From CAVSWT01 sp963731745 (GTDB lineage: Bacteria > Bacteroidota > Ignavibacteria > Ignavibacteriales > Ignavibacteriaceae), in assembly GCA_963731745.1 (NCBI GenBank), contig CAVSWT010000015.1, forward strand, positions 1-64,000: DNA of 64,000 bases, given 5' to 3'. Both the position numbers and the translations under genes were made by a program. How positions within the stretch are numbered: the first letter of the stretch is position 1; the number at the start of each line of letters is the position of its first letter. A model generated the notes under the pieces. The model was not told the DNA's origin, searched no databases, and was given only the letters and a program-made list of their open reading frames with translations. This document shows positions 24,306 through 32,501 of this stretch, in pieces.

Positions 24306-26372
24306 ATGAAATCAAACAAAATTATTTTAACTTTATTTTTTGTGGTCTTTATAATAGCAGGCTGTCAAAATCAAACGGAAGAGAAAACTGTGATGAATAA
24401 AAATGGAAATTTCAAATATTTAACAGAGCAATTTGCTGATGTAGGAATAGTAAGATATAAGGTTCCTGGATTTGAAGATCTCTCAGTGAAACAAAAAACA
24501 CTTTTGTATTATTTATATCAAGCAGCTCTATCCGGAAGAGAAATAATTTATGATCAGAATTATAAACATAATTTAAAAATAAAAAGAACTCTTGAAGCAA
24601 TAGTAAATAATTATTCAGGCGATAAAAACAGCGATGATTTCAAAAAGTTTATGGTTTATACAAAGCGCGTTTGGTTTGCTAATGGAATTCATCATCATTA
24701 TTCATCAATGAAATTTTTACCCGCATTTTCTAAAGAATATTTTGCACAGCTTGTAAAAAGTGTTGATCCCGAAACACTGCCTTTAGCTAAGGGTGAATCG
24801 GTAGATCAGATGATTCAAAAATTGACTCCGATTATGTTTGATCCTAAAATTGATGCAAAAAAAGTTAACCTTAATCCCAATGAAGATTTAATTAAAACAT
24901 CGGCAACTAATTTTTACGGAGACGACTTAACCCAAAAAGAAGTTGAAGATTACTATAATAAAATTGAAGATAAGAATGATCAAACCCCGATCTGGTATGG
25001 ATTAAATTCCAAACTTGTTAAGGAAAATGGGAAACTTGTTGAAAAGGTTTGGAAGGTCGGCGGAATGTACAGTCCCGCAATTGAAAAAATAGTTTATTGG
25101 CTTGAGAAAGCAGTAACTGTTGCAGAAAACGAGCATCAAAAAGAAACGCTTCAAAAGTTAGTTGAATTTTATAAGACAGGCGATTTACATGTTTGGGATA
25201 ATTATAATATACAATGGACTCAAGATACCTCCTCACTTACAGATGCTGTTAACGGTTTTATTGAAGTTTACGGTGATCCATTAGGCCACAAAGGTTCTTA
25301 TGAATCAATAGTTTCATTTAAAGATAAAGAAGCCACAAAGCGCATTAAAGCGATAGGTGATCAGGCGCAGTGGTTTGAAGATAACTCACCGATCGATAAT
25401 AAATTTAAAAAGAAAAATGTAGTTGGGATTACCGCAAAAGTAATTACTGTTGTGGTCGAATCCGGCGATGCTTCGCCTTCAACTCCAATTGGAATAAATT
25501 TACCTAACTCAAATTGGATTAGAAAAGAGTACGGATCGAAGTCTGTTAATCTTGGAAATATTGTTCATGCTTATAATGAAGCGGAAGCTTCAGGCGCAAA
25601 TGAGGAATTTTCTTATTCAAAGGAAGATGCTGATTTGCTGAATAAATACAAATCGATTACAGATGATCTTCATACAGATATGCATGAAGTAATTGGCCAT
25701 GCATCGGGACAAATTAATCCCGGAGTTGGAACACCGAAACAAACTTTAAAAAATTATGCATCAACAATTGAAGAAGCACGCGCTGACCTTGTTGCGCTTT
25801 ATTATCTGCCCGATCAAAAATTAATTGATATTGGAGTTATTCCAAATGCTGAAGCTTATAAAGCAGAATATATTTATCAAGTGAGAAACGGACTTCAGCT
25901 TCAATTAAGAAGATTGGAAATAGGCGATAATATAGAAGAATCTCACATGCGTGACCGCCAGTTAATTGCCAATTGGGCTTATCAAAAAGGCAAACCGGAT
26001 AATGTAATCGAAAAGAAAATTAAAGACGGCAAAACTTATTTTGTAATTAACGATTACAAAAAATTAAGAGATTTGTTTGGACAGCTTTTAAATAAAATGC
26101 AGCGCATAACTTCCACAGGCGATTTTGAAGCTGCTAAAAAATATAGTTGAAACTTATGGAGTAATAGTGGATCAAGATCTTCTAAAAGAAACAAAAGAAC
26201 GATATGCTAAATTAGGTGTGTCGCCGTATAAAGGATTTATAAATCCAATTTTAACTCCGGTTATGGAAGATGGAAAAATTAGCTGATGTAAAAATTGAAT
26301 ATCCCGATGACTTTACCAGAGCAAATGCTTTATTATGCAAAAAATTATTCTTTCCTTCCGAATGAGAATTGA
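24306..26372 (+). CDS. Dipeptidyl-peptidase III (M49) lipoprotein; three frame breaks in the last 240 bases
   Basis: A zinc exopeptidase that removes dipeptides from N-termini of small peptides. ATG 24306 is preferred to 24294 because it gives a compact lipoprotein signal with lipobox IIAGC. The core has HEVIGHASGQ (the five-residue M49 form HExxGH) and the Glu-bearing EEARADLVALYYL. The uninterrupted frame stops at 26150. Homology continues in the next frames: IVETYGVIVDQDLLKE and YKGFINPIL, then ADVKIEYPDD, then LPEQMLYYAKNYSFLPNEN to TGA 26370-26372. Removing one base at each of A6 26136-26141, A5 26274-26278 and T3 26312-26314 restores one frame. The length is then typical. Decay of the 3' end is the alternative to sequence error. 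Confidence 0.85.
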
Positions 26373-26402
26373 TCTATATAATAGATTGTAAAATTTAATA
26401 TA

Positions 26403-26430
26403 AGGGCGGATCAAAAATCCGCCCTCTTTT
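26403..26430 (+). terminator. Bidirectional terminator between the M49 gene and the convergent T9SS cargo gene
   Basis: A perfect 9-base stem, AGGGCGGAT (26403-26411) with ATCCGCCCT (26417-26425), has loop CAAAA and is followed by CTTTT on the plus strand. On the minus strand the stem is followed by TATATTAAATTTT. It lies between two convergent genes and can serve both. Confidence 0.85.
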
Positions 26431-26439
26431 AATTCACAC

Positions 26440-27465
26440 TTACTTTAGCAGCACAAGTTTTTTAGTAGCAACAAAATCATTAACTTTTAACTGATACAAA
26501 TAAGTTCCACTTGCAAGATTACTGGCATTAAAGCTTACATTGTATCTGCCGGTATTCTTAAATTCGTTTACGAGTGTAGATACTTCTTTACCAAGCATGT
26601 CATAAATTTTTATTGTAACTAATCCATCTTGCGGGAGCTGGTAATTTATGGTTGTTGTTGGATTAAAGGGATTTGGATAATTTGAAATTGAGTATTCAGT
26701 AACCTTTTTTTCATTAATTGAATTACCGGGGCTTGAATTACTATTTGATTCTTTAGCCAATAACTGGCCGTATACAGCGTTATATTGCGCAACAGAATAA
26801 GTACCTTCAACAGAATAATAACTTCTTACATCATAATATACAACATCAATATAGGTTGATGCTAATGCATAATCGTTGTCGGTAAATGTTGTTGTCCCCC
26901 TGTTAACTGTTCTTAGCAGAACTTCCCCTGCAATACCTTTAACTTTTCGCCATATTTGGTACTGGGTAACATTTGTGTTAGGATTATCGCTCCAATAAAG
27001 CACAATGGGTTGTCCAACGGTTGTTCCGAAATGTAAATTTCTATTAGCATTATCAGGTTTGCCTATAAAACTAGCGGTATAAGTTGCATGGGCTGTAGGA
27101 TTAAATGTTCTAATCTGTTGAGTATTGCCATCATTCCATTGAGAAAATGAATATATAATACCATTTATTGTCTGACCTGTAGCATATGCCGATATATTAT
27201 TCTGTTCTATTACATTGAACTGGGATGTTGGTGAATTGTATTGATTATTATTTACACTTATAACCCCTCCATTGCCAACACCCACAAAATTATTTTGAAA
27301 AGTTAAATTACAAATTTTGCGAAGTCCGGCTAAAACACTTGTATTAATATCAGTGCTTAACACTGAATCGGAAGTATTTTGCAAAGGGCTATAAAAAATG
27401 GGGTTTCCGCCGGAGAGTTTTCTATCCCACTCGCTATTATTAGTACCGTAGTATTCCATATCCAA
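26440..27465 (-). CDS. T9SS cargo protein, C-terminal part (frame break near 27462)
   Basis: This part contains a beta-rich region with NQYNSPTSQFNVI, FSQWNDGNTQQIRTF and a fibronectin-III-like stretch (about 150-235; YQIWRKVKG). It ends with a T9SS type A sorting domain (NYPNPFNPTTT, IKIYDMLGKEVSTLVN, KKLVLLK). The apparent start MDMEYYGTNN is inside a conserved sentence: the upstream frame reads ALEQDNGGYHW and this one continues DMEYYGTNNSEW, so one G is missing at about 27462-27463. The protein is therefore the C-terminal two thirds of a surface protein with unknown role, produced from a gene reaching to about 27995. It converges on the M49 gene. Confidence 0.68.
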   Translation of the reverse strand: MDMEYYGTNNSEWDRKLSGGNPIFYSPLQNTSDSVLSTDINTSVLAGLRKICNLTFQNNFVGVGNGGVISVNNNQYNSPTSQFNVIEQNNISAYATGQTINGIIYSFSQWNDGNTQQIRTFNPTAHATYTASFIGKPDNANRNLHFGTTVGQPIVLYWSDNPNTNVTQYQIWRKVKGIAGEVLLRTVNRGTTTFTDNDYALASTYIDVVYYDVRSYYSVEGTYSVAQYNAVYGQLLAKESNSNSSPGNSINEKKVTEYSISNYPNPFNPTTTINYQLPQDGLVTIKIYDMLGKEVSTLVNEFKNTGRYNVSFNASNLASGTYLYQLKVNDFVATKKLVLLK

Positions 27466-27995
27466 TGATATCCTCCATTATCTTGTTCTAATGCACCGAT
27501 AAGAACATTATTGCCGCCGGATGCAGATCTATGATATGGTGAAGTTCTATTCAAATTGTCCACTTTTATTGTTCCGCTCGTAAATATATTTTCTACGCTT
27601 ATTTGGAAGTTTACGCTAACACTAAAGTTGTATTCCTTTACTGTTTCTCTACTCCCGCACTGGCTACCGTCATCAACTAATTTTGTTAATCTAAACAATA
27701 CCGAATGTGTCCCGGCAATGTTAAATGTTAAACTATAAGAACCCGGTGTAACTGCATCAGATTGACAATAATGAGGTGCCAGAATAGTATTTCCATCAAC
27801 AGCTATAACCAATCCAGGTTGAAATAATCCGGATAAATCATATGAAAAATAATAAGTTGCGTTTACACTTGTATGGCCGAAAGATATCGTTGCACTGCTG
27901 GGGCCTGAAAAGGCATAGCAAAATGCTTGCATAAGGTGATCGGCCTTACTTTTTATTTTTCGGAGGGAAATGATGTGCCTGCATCTTTCCCTCAA
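27357..27995 (-). CDS. T9SS cargo protein, N-terminal part (5' truncated or mis-framed)
   Basis: The open frame begins at a TTG with no signal peptide; the first ATG codes for MQAFCYAFSG. The homologous-looking body (SVNATYYFSYDLSGLF, SVLFRLTKLVDDG, YNFSVSVNFQISVENI) is secreted-protein-like and beta-rich. It runs through ALEQDNGGYHW before leaving frame, where the 26440-27465 frame takes over. A T9SS cargo should have a signal peptide, so the true 5' end is missing or shifted. The first 40 codons read differently in each frame and include an imperfect hairpin at 27963-27993. The gene may be a degraded remnant. Confidence 0.5.
   Translation of the reverse strand: MRERCRHIISLRKIKSKADHLMQAFCYAFSGPSSATISFGHTSVNATYYFSYDLSGLFQPGLVIAVDGNTILAPHYCQSDAVTPGSYSLTFNIAGTHSVLFRLTKLVDDGSQCGSRETVKEYNFSVSVNFQISVENIFTSGTIKVDNLNRTSPYHRSASGGNNVLIGALEQDNGGYHWIWNTTVLIIASGIENSPAETPFFIALCKILPIQC
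27963..27993. repeat. Imperfect 31-base palindrome at the broken 5' end of the T9SS cargo gene
   Basis: GAGGGAAA (27963-27970) pairs with TTTCCCTC (27986-27993), and inside it GATG pairs with CATC, leaving a six-base loop. It overlaps the first codons of the open frame and lies directly after the duplicated lipoprotein gene. It could be a repeat remnant or an RNA hairpin; no second copy was noticed in the window. Confidence 0.35.
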
Positions 27996-28020
27996 TATTT
28001 AATTGATATAACCTAACCTC

Positions 28021-29034
28021 CTATTTTAATTTTCCGTGTAATATGTAATTAACATTATCAAGAGTGTAACAAATAAAGAATACCTCTTTTGTAAAAATCT
28101 GCCCTTCTATTACATTTCCCTCTGCGCTATAAACATTTATTTCGTCAGAACCATTGTAATGTCCCAGGTTCCAACCAGCATTAGCCGAGAAAAAGTCTTT
28201 CGTGGATCTGCCATAAATACTTCCCAGATAATCTGTATTTGTCAAATCAATTATTTGATCTAAAGAACCGTTATCATAGCTGTAAATAATTTTATTATTT
28301 CCTACATACATTGTATTGTCAATTATTCCCAGATAGAAATCAGCAGTGCTTTTTTGAATTAATGTAAGCGTAGTGTCTTTTAATTTGTATAAGCGGGAGG
28401 GCTCGTTTGGCTGGAAATAATCTTGCCCATTTATTAAAATATCCCCGTCTTGTATGAACATTGTGCGAATAAAATATTCTTTAATTTTAGGTGTATTTAA
28501 TATACTCCACTTTTTACCATCATAATGTACTATTATACCGGTATAATCTCCGTCTGATTTTTCAGCAATGCCCACAGCATATATATCATTAGTATAGCCA
28601 AATACATCTTCAAACAAAATTCTTTGGTAACCTTCGGGAACTATAGTCGTGTCTTTAAACCACTTAGCTCCATCGTATTTCCAGATATCGCTTATCGTTG
28701 TTACCATCCATATCTCGGAGCTTGATATTCCGCAAATTTGTGACGGTGTGGCAAATTTATCTAAGAGGTAATTATGCCATTTAGAACCATCATAATGCCA
28801 GACTTTATTAACATAAGTAGCGGCATCGCCTATAACCCATATATCAGACGGGGAGGCGCCCCAAATGCCGGTTAAAAACTCAAAACCAAATTCATCGGCG
28901 CGAAGTGTGTCTCTTGTCCATGTATAATCTCTTCTCCCCGGTTCGGTTGTCCCGGGATCAACTGGGTTGTGCTTGCAAGAATTAAAAAAAAGAATTAAAA
29001 GAGTAAATGAAATAAGCACTAATTTTGTTCGCAT
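28021..29034 (-). CDS. Lipoprotein with beta-propeller-like repeats, paralog A
   Basis: The 337-residue product has a lipoprotein signal (LILFFNSC) followed by a conserved PGRRDYTWTRDTL segment and repeats of about 40 residues (GIWGASPSDIWVIGD, WHYDGSKWHN, GISSSEIWMV, WKYDGAKW). These resemble small propeller blades. It lies 87 bases after a close paralog, with SD-like AAGGGG before ATG. The stop is followed by GAGGTTAGGTTATAT, nearly the same as the sequence after paralog B, so gene and 3' flank were duplicated together. No family name is claimed; a surface-exposed binding protein is likely. Confidence 0.72.
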   Translation of the reverse strand: MRTKLVLISFTLLILFFNSCKHNPVDPGTTEPGRRDYTWTRDTLRADEFGFEFLTGIWGASPSDIWVIGDAATYVNKVWHYDGSKWHNYLLDKFATPSQICGISSSEIWMVTTISDIWKYDGAKWFKDTTIVPEGYQRILFEDVFGYTNDIYAVGIAEKSDGDYTGIIVHYDGKKWSILNTPKIKEYFIRTMFIQDGDILINGQDYFQPNEPSRLYKLKDTTLTLIQKSTADFYLGIIDNTMYVGNNKIIYSYDNGSLDQIIDLTNTDYLGSIYGRSTKDFFSANAGWNLGHYNGSDEINVYSAEGNVIEGQIFTKEVFFICYTLDNVNYILHGKLK

Positions 29035-29121
29035 AATAAATCCCCTTTAACAATTTCATGAATTGAATAAATTTTTTGAATGTAAAAATAATATTGTAAT
29101 CATATAATCTAACCTCCTAAG

Positions 29122-30159
29122 TTATTCTTTTAATGTTCCCCTGATAATAATATATTTTCGATCGGAATTATAACCTTCGAAAAAAACATCCTTTTCAAAA
29201 ATTAAAGCTCCACCCAAACCTATTTGAGTAGGATAAAGATTAACCAAATCAGTTCCATTATAATGCAATATTCCATCATAGCCAGCAACAAAATAATCTT
29301 TTTCATTTCTCCCGAGGAGAGTGCCATAGTAAGACGTCCCGGTAAAATCTTTCCAGAGCACTAATTTATCATCTTTGCACTTATATATTTTTTGACTTAT
29401 AACTATATAGGTTTCTCCATTCATTTGATATAATACCGGGTCATTATAATCAGAATAAATTTCTTTTAAATTATTAATGCCGTCAAAAACAAATAGTTTT
29501 CCTAGGAAACCGCTATCAAAATTCGTGGCAGCTATAAGATATTTATTATTGTCTATTTTTTTTATCTTATAAAACCCAACTCTTATCTCAGGTATCTCTA
29601 AGGGTTTCCAGTCTTTTCCATCATATTTAAGTATTAATCCCTTATATCCTGAACCATCATAATTGTCTGCGCCTCCAACAGCATATAAATTATTTTTTGA
29701 AGTCCCATAAATAGAAGCTATGATTATTCTATCATATCCATCTACAGTTATTTTCTGAAATTTTTGCCAGCCGTTTCCTATGTTTCTCCAAATTTCACCT
29801 TCGGAATCGCCTATCCAAATTTCATCTGACGTAACACCAAAAACCGTATTTAAGCTGGAGCTTAATGGCTGAGAATTTCTTGCCCATTTTATTCCATCAT
29901 AAAACCATAAGCAATCTTTTGCTGAAGTACCACTTGCAGTAATCCAAATATAATTAGGTGAGGTTCCCCATACATCAGTAATTCCAAACCAGTCATCTGC
30001 CAATAATGAATCAACTGTCCAGGTATAATCTCTTCTGCCAGGCAAATCATTATTTGGGCCAGTAGCATCACAACTCTGTAAGCAAATAAAAAGTAAACAA
30101 AGAAAAGATAAATATTTTGTAAGCCTCCCCGTATAATGAAACTTTATATTTTGCAACAT
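29122..30159 (-). CDS. Lipoprotein with beta-propeller-like repeats, paralog B
   Basis: The 345-residue product has a lipobox near residue 29 (LFICLQSC), then PGRRDYTWTVDSLLADD and blade-like repeats (DVWGTSPNYIWITA, WFYDGIKWAR, GVTSDEIWIGD, ASIYGTSKNNLYAVGG). It aligns along its whole length with paralog A. It begins 23 bases after the barrel gene stop, behind AAAGGGGC, so barrel, B and A are probably co-transcribed on the minus strand. The function is unknown. Its duplication suggests dosage or ligand diversification. Confidence 0.72.
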   Translation of the reverse strand: MLQNIKFHYTGRLTKYLSFLCLLFICLQSCDATGPNNDLPGRRDYTWTVDSLLADDWFGITDVWGTSPNYIWITASGTSAKDCLWFYDGIKWARNSQPLSSSLNTVFGVTSDEIWIGDSEGEIWRNIGNGWQKFQKITVDGYDRIIIASIYGTSKNNLYAVGGADNYDGSGYKGLILKYDGKDWKPLEIPEIRVGFYKIKKIDNNKYLIAATNFDSGFLGKLFVFDGINNLKEIYSDYNDPVLYQMNGETYIVISQKIYKCKDDKLVLWKDFTGTSYYGTLLGRNEKDYFVAGYDGILHYNGTDLVNLYPTQIGLGGALIFEKDVFFEGYNSDRKYIIIRGTLKE

Positions 30160-30182
30160 TTTTAGCCCCTTTTAATAATAAG

Positions 30183-30842
30183 TTATAGGTTAAAATTGAA
30201 TCCTGCTGTAAATGTAGTATAAGTTCCCCTTTCACTAAACAAACCGGGATACCCGTTATTTATAAAACTGTTCAATTTAAAAGCGAATAATAAATCCATA
30301 ACTTTTGAAACTGAATGGGATAATCCCGCACCAACTCCAACGCCGAAAAGATTTTCTTTGTTTTCTTTTTTTGTATTATAATCCGGATAATAACCTACAA
30401 CTTCTCTTGTTTCCGGGTTTACCTCTTCCCATTGATCATAGTTGTTGTAGCTTAAGTATGAGTAACCTATTTCAAAATTTATAAATGAAGTGAAGAATTT
30501 ATTGGCATGAAAATTTATTCTGCTTCCTAAATAAATTGGAATTAGAATATGATCATCGGCAGAGTAAGAGTCAAAGTACTTTGGGCCATAGCCAGAATAA
30601 GACATTCTATTATCAGGCAATTTAATTTTATACTTACCCCAGGCAGAATAGCCGGCATAGGCATAAAAATTAATTAATGGATTGAGTGTATAATTATATT
30701 GAATTGTCCCTGTTAAGCCTTTTGAAGAACTCATTGGATAAATAATTCCGCCGTTAATTTGTACTGAATGTGAACTTTGAGGGAAGGAAACTTCCGAAAC
30801 AATAAGCATGCTTAATATCAATAATAAAGATAACTTAAACAT
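30183..30842 (-). CDS. Outer-membrane beta-barrel protein
   Basis: The 219-residue product has a signal peptide (MFKLSLLLILSMLIVSEVSFPQS) and alternating strands with Tyr/Gly turns (VQINGGIIYPMSS, FINFEIGYSYLSYNNY, FGVGVGAGLSHSVSK, TTFTAGFNFNL). The last residue is preceded by the aromatic pattern typical of BamA-inserted barrels. It is the first gene of a minus-strand group with the two propeller lipoproteins. Its upstream region (30843-31226) holds a G11 tract 93 bases from the start, in a divergent intergenic region shared with ychF. Confidence 0.78.
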   Translation of the reverse strand: MFKLSLLLILSMLIVSEVSFPQSSHSVQINGGIIYPMSSSKGLTGTIQYNYTLNPLINFYAYAGYSAWGKYKIKLPDNRMSYSGYGPKYFDSYSADDHILIPIYLGSRINFHANKFFTSFINFEIGYSYLSYNNYDQWEEVNPETREVVGYYPDYNTKKENKENLFGVGVGAGLSHSVSKVMDLLFAFKLNSFINNGYPGLFSERGTYTTFTAGFNFNL

Positions 30843-30934
30843 TTATTCTCCCTTATCTATAATGATTAAAAGTAGGTAAATGTTTATTCGATAAAGTAGG
30901 ATTTAGTTGATAAATAAATTGAAAAGTTTGCCAC

Positions 30935-30945
30935 GGGGGGGGGGG
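30935..30945. repeat. Homopolymeric G11 tract
   Basis: Eleven consecutive G bases lie inside a very AT-rich stretch, 93 bases before the start of the minus-strand barrel gene. This is by far the longest G run in the window. Such tracts change length by slippage and can set promoter activity in phase-variable genes; here it may equally be an assembly artefact. Confidence 0.9.
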
Positions 30946-31045
30946 ATAATTTGTTTAACATGTTTCTCACCTATTTTTTAGCAGTGTGTTTTTTTAAGTG
31001 CTCTTTTAACTTGCAAAAATGGTAAATCAAAGTCAAACTAAATTT

Positions 31046-31101
31046 TTATGGTATAAGCTAAGTCAAAGTAAAGGTGGGTTTTATAAATATTTATACCATA
31101 A
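31046..31101. promoter_or_regulatory. Inverted repeat TTATGGTATAA / TTATACCATAA upstream of ychF
   Basis: Two perfect 11-base arms separated by 34 bases lie 126 bases before the ychF ATG. The spacing is long for a terminator and there is no GC, so a paired operator or chance palindrome are both possible. Confidence 0.3.
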
Positions 31102-31226
31102 TATTGATTTTTTAATCCTTAGATTTTGCAATCTTTAAATAGCATTTCCATTCATTCATCCTCTCATTTATTATTTTTATATTTGATCATTAAAGTATTC
31201 ATTTTTTCTAACGGAGTATTCATTTA

Positions 31227-31742
31227 ATGGGATTAAGCATTGGAATTGTCGGGCTGCCGAATGTAGGTAAATCAACTTTATTTAACGCGCTTACCAAAGC
31301 ACAAAACGCCGAAGCTGCTAATTATCCTTTCTGCACAATTGAACCAAACAAAGCAATCGTTCCTGTTCCCGATGCAAGATTAGCAGAGCTTGCAAAGCTT
31401 GTTAATCCTGCCAGAATTGTAAATGCAACTGTAGACTTTGTCGATATTGCCGGACTCGTAAAAGGTGCAAGCAAAGGCGAAGGATTAGGCAATCAATTTT
31501 TAACCAACATACGCGAGACGGAAGCCATTGTTCAAGTGGTTAGATGTTTTGATAACCCGGATATCGTTCATGTTGACGGCAGCATAAATCCGGTTAGAGA
31601 TATTGAAGTAATTGAAACAGAACTTCTTCTTGCAGATGTACAAATTCTCGAAAGGAAAATTGAACGCCTGCAAAAAATGGCTAAGGGTGATAAAACTGCC
31701 AAAGCAATGCTGGAGGATGCAGAATCAATTTTAAAGTTTTAA
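31227..31742 (+). CDS. ychF: YchF/OLA1 GTPase-ATPase, N-terminal part (frame break at 31737-31740)
   Basis: This part covers the nucleotide-binding start of the universally conserved YchF protein: P-loop GLPNVGKST (residues 8-16), switch region YPFCTIEPN, G3 DIAGLVKGASKGEGLGN and the beginning of the coiled-coil (LERKIERLQKMAKG). It stops after ESILKF. Adding one T to the T4 run at 31737-31740 carries the frame on as LNEGNVASAYHDK into the 3' part, giving a normal 366-residue protein. Because ychF is conserved and near-universal in bacteria, a real inactivation is unlikely and a consensus error is the better explanation. Confidence 0.9.
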   Translation: MGLSIGIVGLPNVGKSTLFNALTKAQNAEAANYPFCTIEPNKAIVPVPDARLAELAKLVNPARIVNATVDFVDIAGLVKGASKGEGLGNQFLTNIRETEAIVQVVRCFDNPDIVHVDGSINPVRDIEVIETELLLADVQILERKIERLQKMAKGDKTAKAMLEDAESILKF

Positions 31743-32326
31743 ATGAAGGAAATGTTGCTTCTGCATATCACGACAAAGAAAAGGAAACCGTTAAACAGCT
31801 TTTTAAAGAAGTTGGATTTCTTACATCTAAAAAAACCATCTTCTGTGCTAATGTTGACGAAGACGGCTTAAGCAGCGATAATGATTACACAAAAAGCTTA
31901 AAAGAATTTGCAGAAAAAAGAGGAGCCGACTTTGTTAAAATTTCAGCAAAGGTAGAAGAAGAATTGGTTGGATTGGAAGATGAAGAACGATCTGAATTTT
32001 TAGATTCATATGGAGTTAAAGAAAGCGGGTTGGAAAAAATTATTCGAACTGGATTTCACACTCTTGGCTTAATAAGTTATTTCACTGCCGGACCAAAAGA
32101 AGTACGCGCCTGGACAATCCACAGAGGGTGGAAGGCTCCACTAGCTGCGGGAGTTATTCACACCGATTTTGAAAAAGGTTTTATACGTGCTGAAGTTATT
32201 GGCTATAATGATTACATCAATTATAAATCAGAAGCCGCTTGCAAAGCTGCGGGAGTAATGCGTGTTGAAGGAAAAGAATATGTTGTTGAAGACGGCGATG
32301 TAATGCACTTTTTGTTTAATGTTTAA
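31739..32326 (+). CDS. ychF: YchF/OLA1 GTPase-ATPase, C-terminal part
   Basis: Continuation of the same protein in the -1 frame. It carries the end of the coiled coil, the G4 variant ANVDED (YchF has NxxE instead of NKxD, which favours ATP), ISAKVEEEL as G5, and the C-terminal TGS-like domain (about the last 85 residues; ISYFTAGPKEVRAWTI, GWKAPLAAGVIH, ARAVE-like RAEVIGYNDY). The protein binds ribosomes and responds to oxidative stress in other bacteria. No start codon with a ribosome site exists here, so it is not independently translated. Confidence 0.88.
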   Translation, partial: LNEGNVASAYHDKEKETVKQLFKEVGFLTSKKTIFCANVDEDGLSSDNDYTKSLKEFAEKRGADFVKISAKVEEELVGLEDEERSEFLDSYGVKESGLEKIIRTGFHTLGLISYFTAGPKEVRAWTIHRGWKAPLAAGVIHTDFEKGFIRAEVIGYNDYINYKSEAACKAAGVMRVEGKEYVVEDGDVMHFLFNV

Positions 32327-32333
32327 ATCCCTA

Positions 32334-32360
32334 CCCACCTAAATCCTCCCGAAAGGTGGG
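32334..32360 (+). terminator. Weak hairpin after ychF
   Basis: CCCACCT at 32334-32340 pairs with AGGTGGG at 32354-32360 with a 13-base loop, 8 bases after the ychF stop. It is followed by CTTTAAC instead of a T run. It may be a terminator or a REP-like element. Confidence 0.4.
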
Positions 32361-32399
32361 CTTTAACTAATTATATTTCACACTTCAAATTTATAGTAG

Positions 32400-32489
32400 A
32401 AACGCTCCGGTGGAGCGTCTAAATTCGTCAACCTAAAAGTATATTCCTTCTTATTTGTACATTAAGACGCCTCACCGAGTCGTCTCTGC
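32400..32489. repeat. Two inverted copies of a 25-base palindromic repeat
   Basis: A palindrome at 32400-32420 (ACGCTCC-GGT-GGAGCGT stem-loop) and a second at 32465-32485 (AGACGCCTCACCGAGTCGTCT) match each other when one is reverse-complemented, at about 17 of 21 positions. The match carries on into TCTAC/TCTGC. They lie in the 175-base gap between the convergent ychF and DPP-IV genes, 44 bases apart and in opposite orientation. This looks like a dispersed REP-type repeat pair. Confidence 0.6.
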
Positions 32490-32501
32490 AAACAATTTTT
32501 T

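Larger units (their letters stand above)
30843..31226. promoter_or_regulatory. Divergent intergenic region between the barrel gene and ychF
   Basis: This 384-base gap must hold both promoters. It contains an 11-G homopolymer (30935-30945), a perfect 11-base inverted repeat TTATGGTATAA/TTATACCATAA (31046-31056 and 31091-31101), and repeated AGTCAAA words near 31031 and 31061. No small ORF or RNA gene stands out. Confidence 0.45.
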
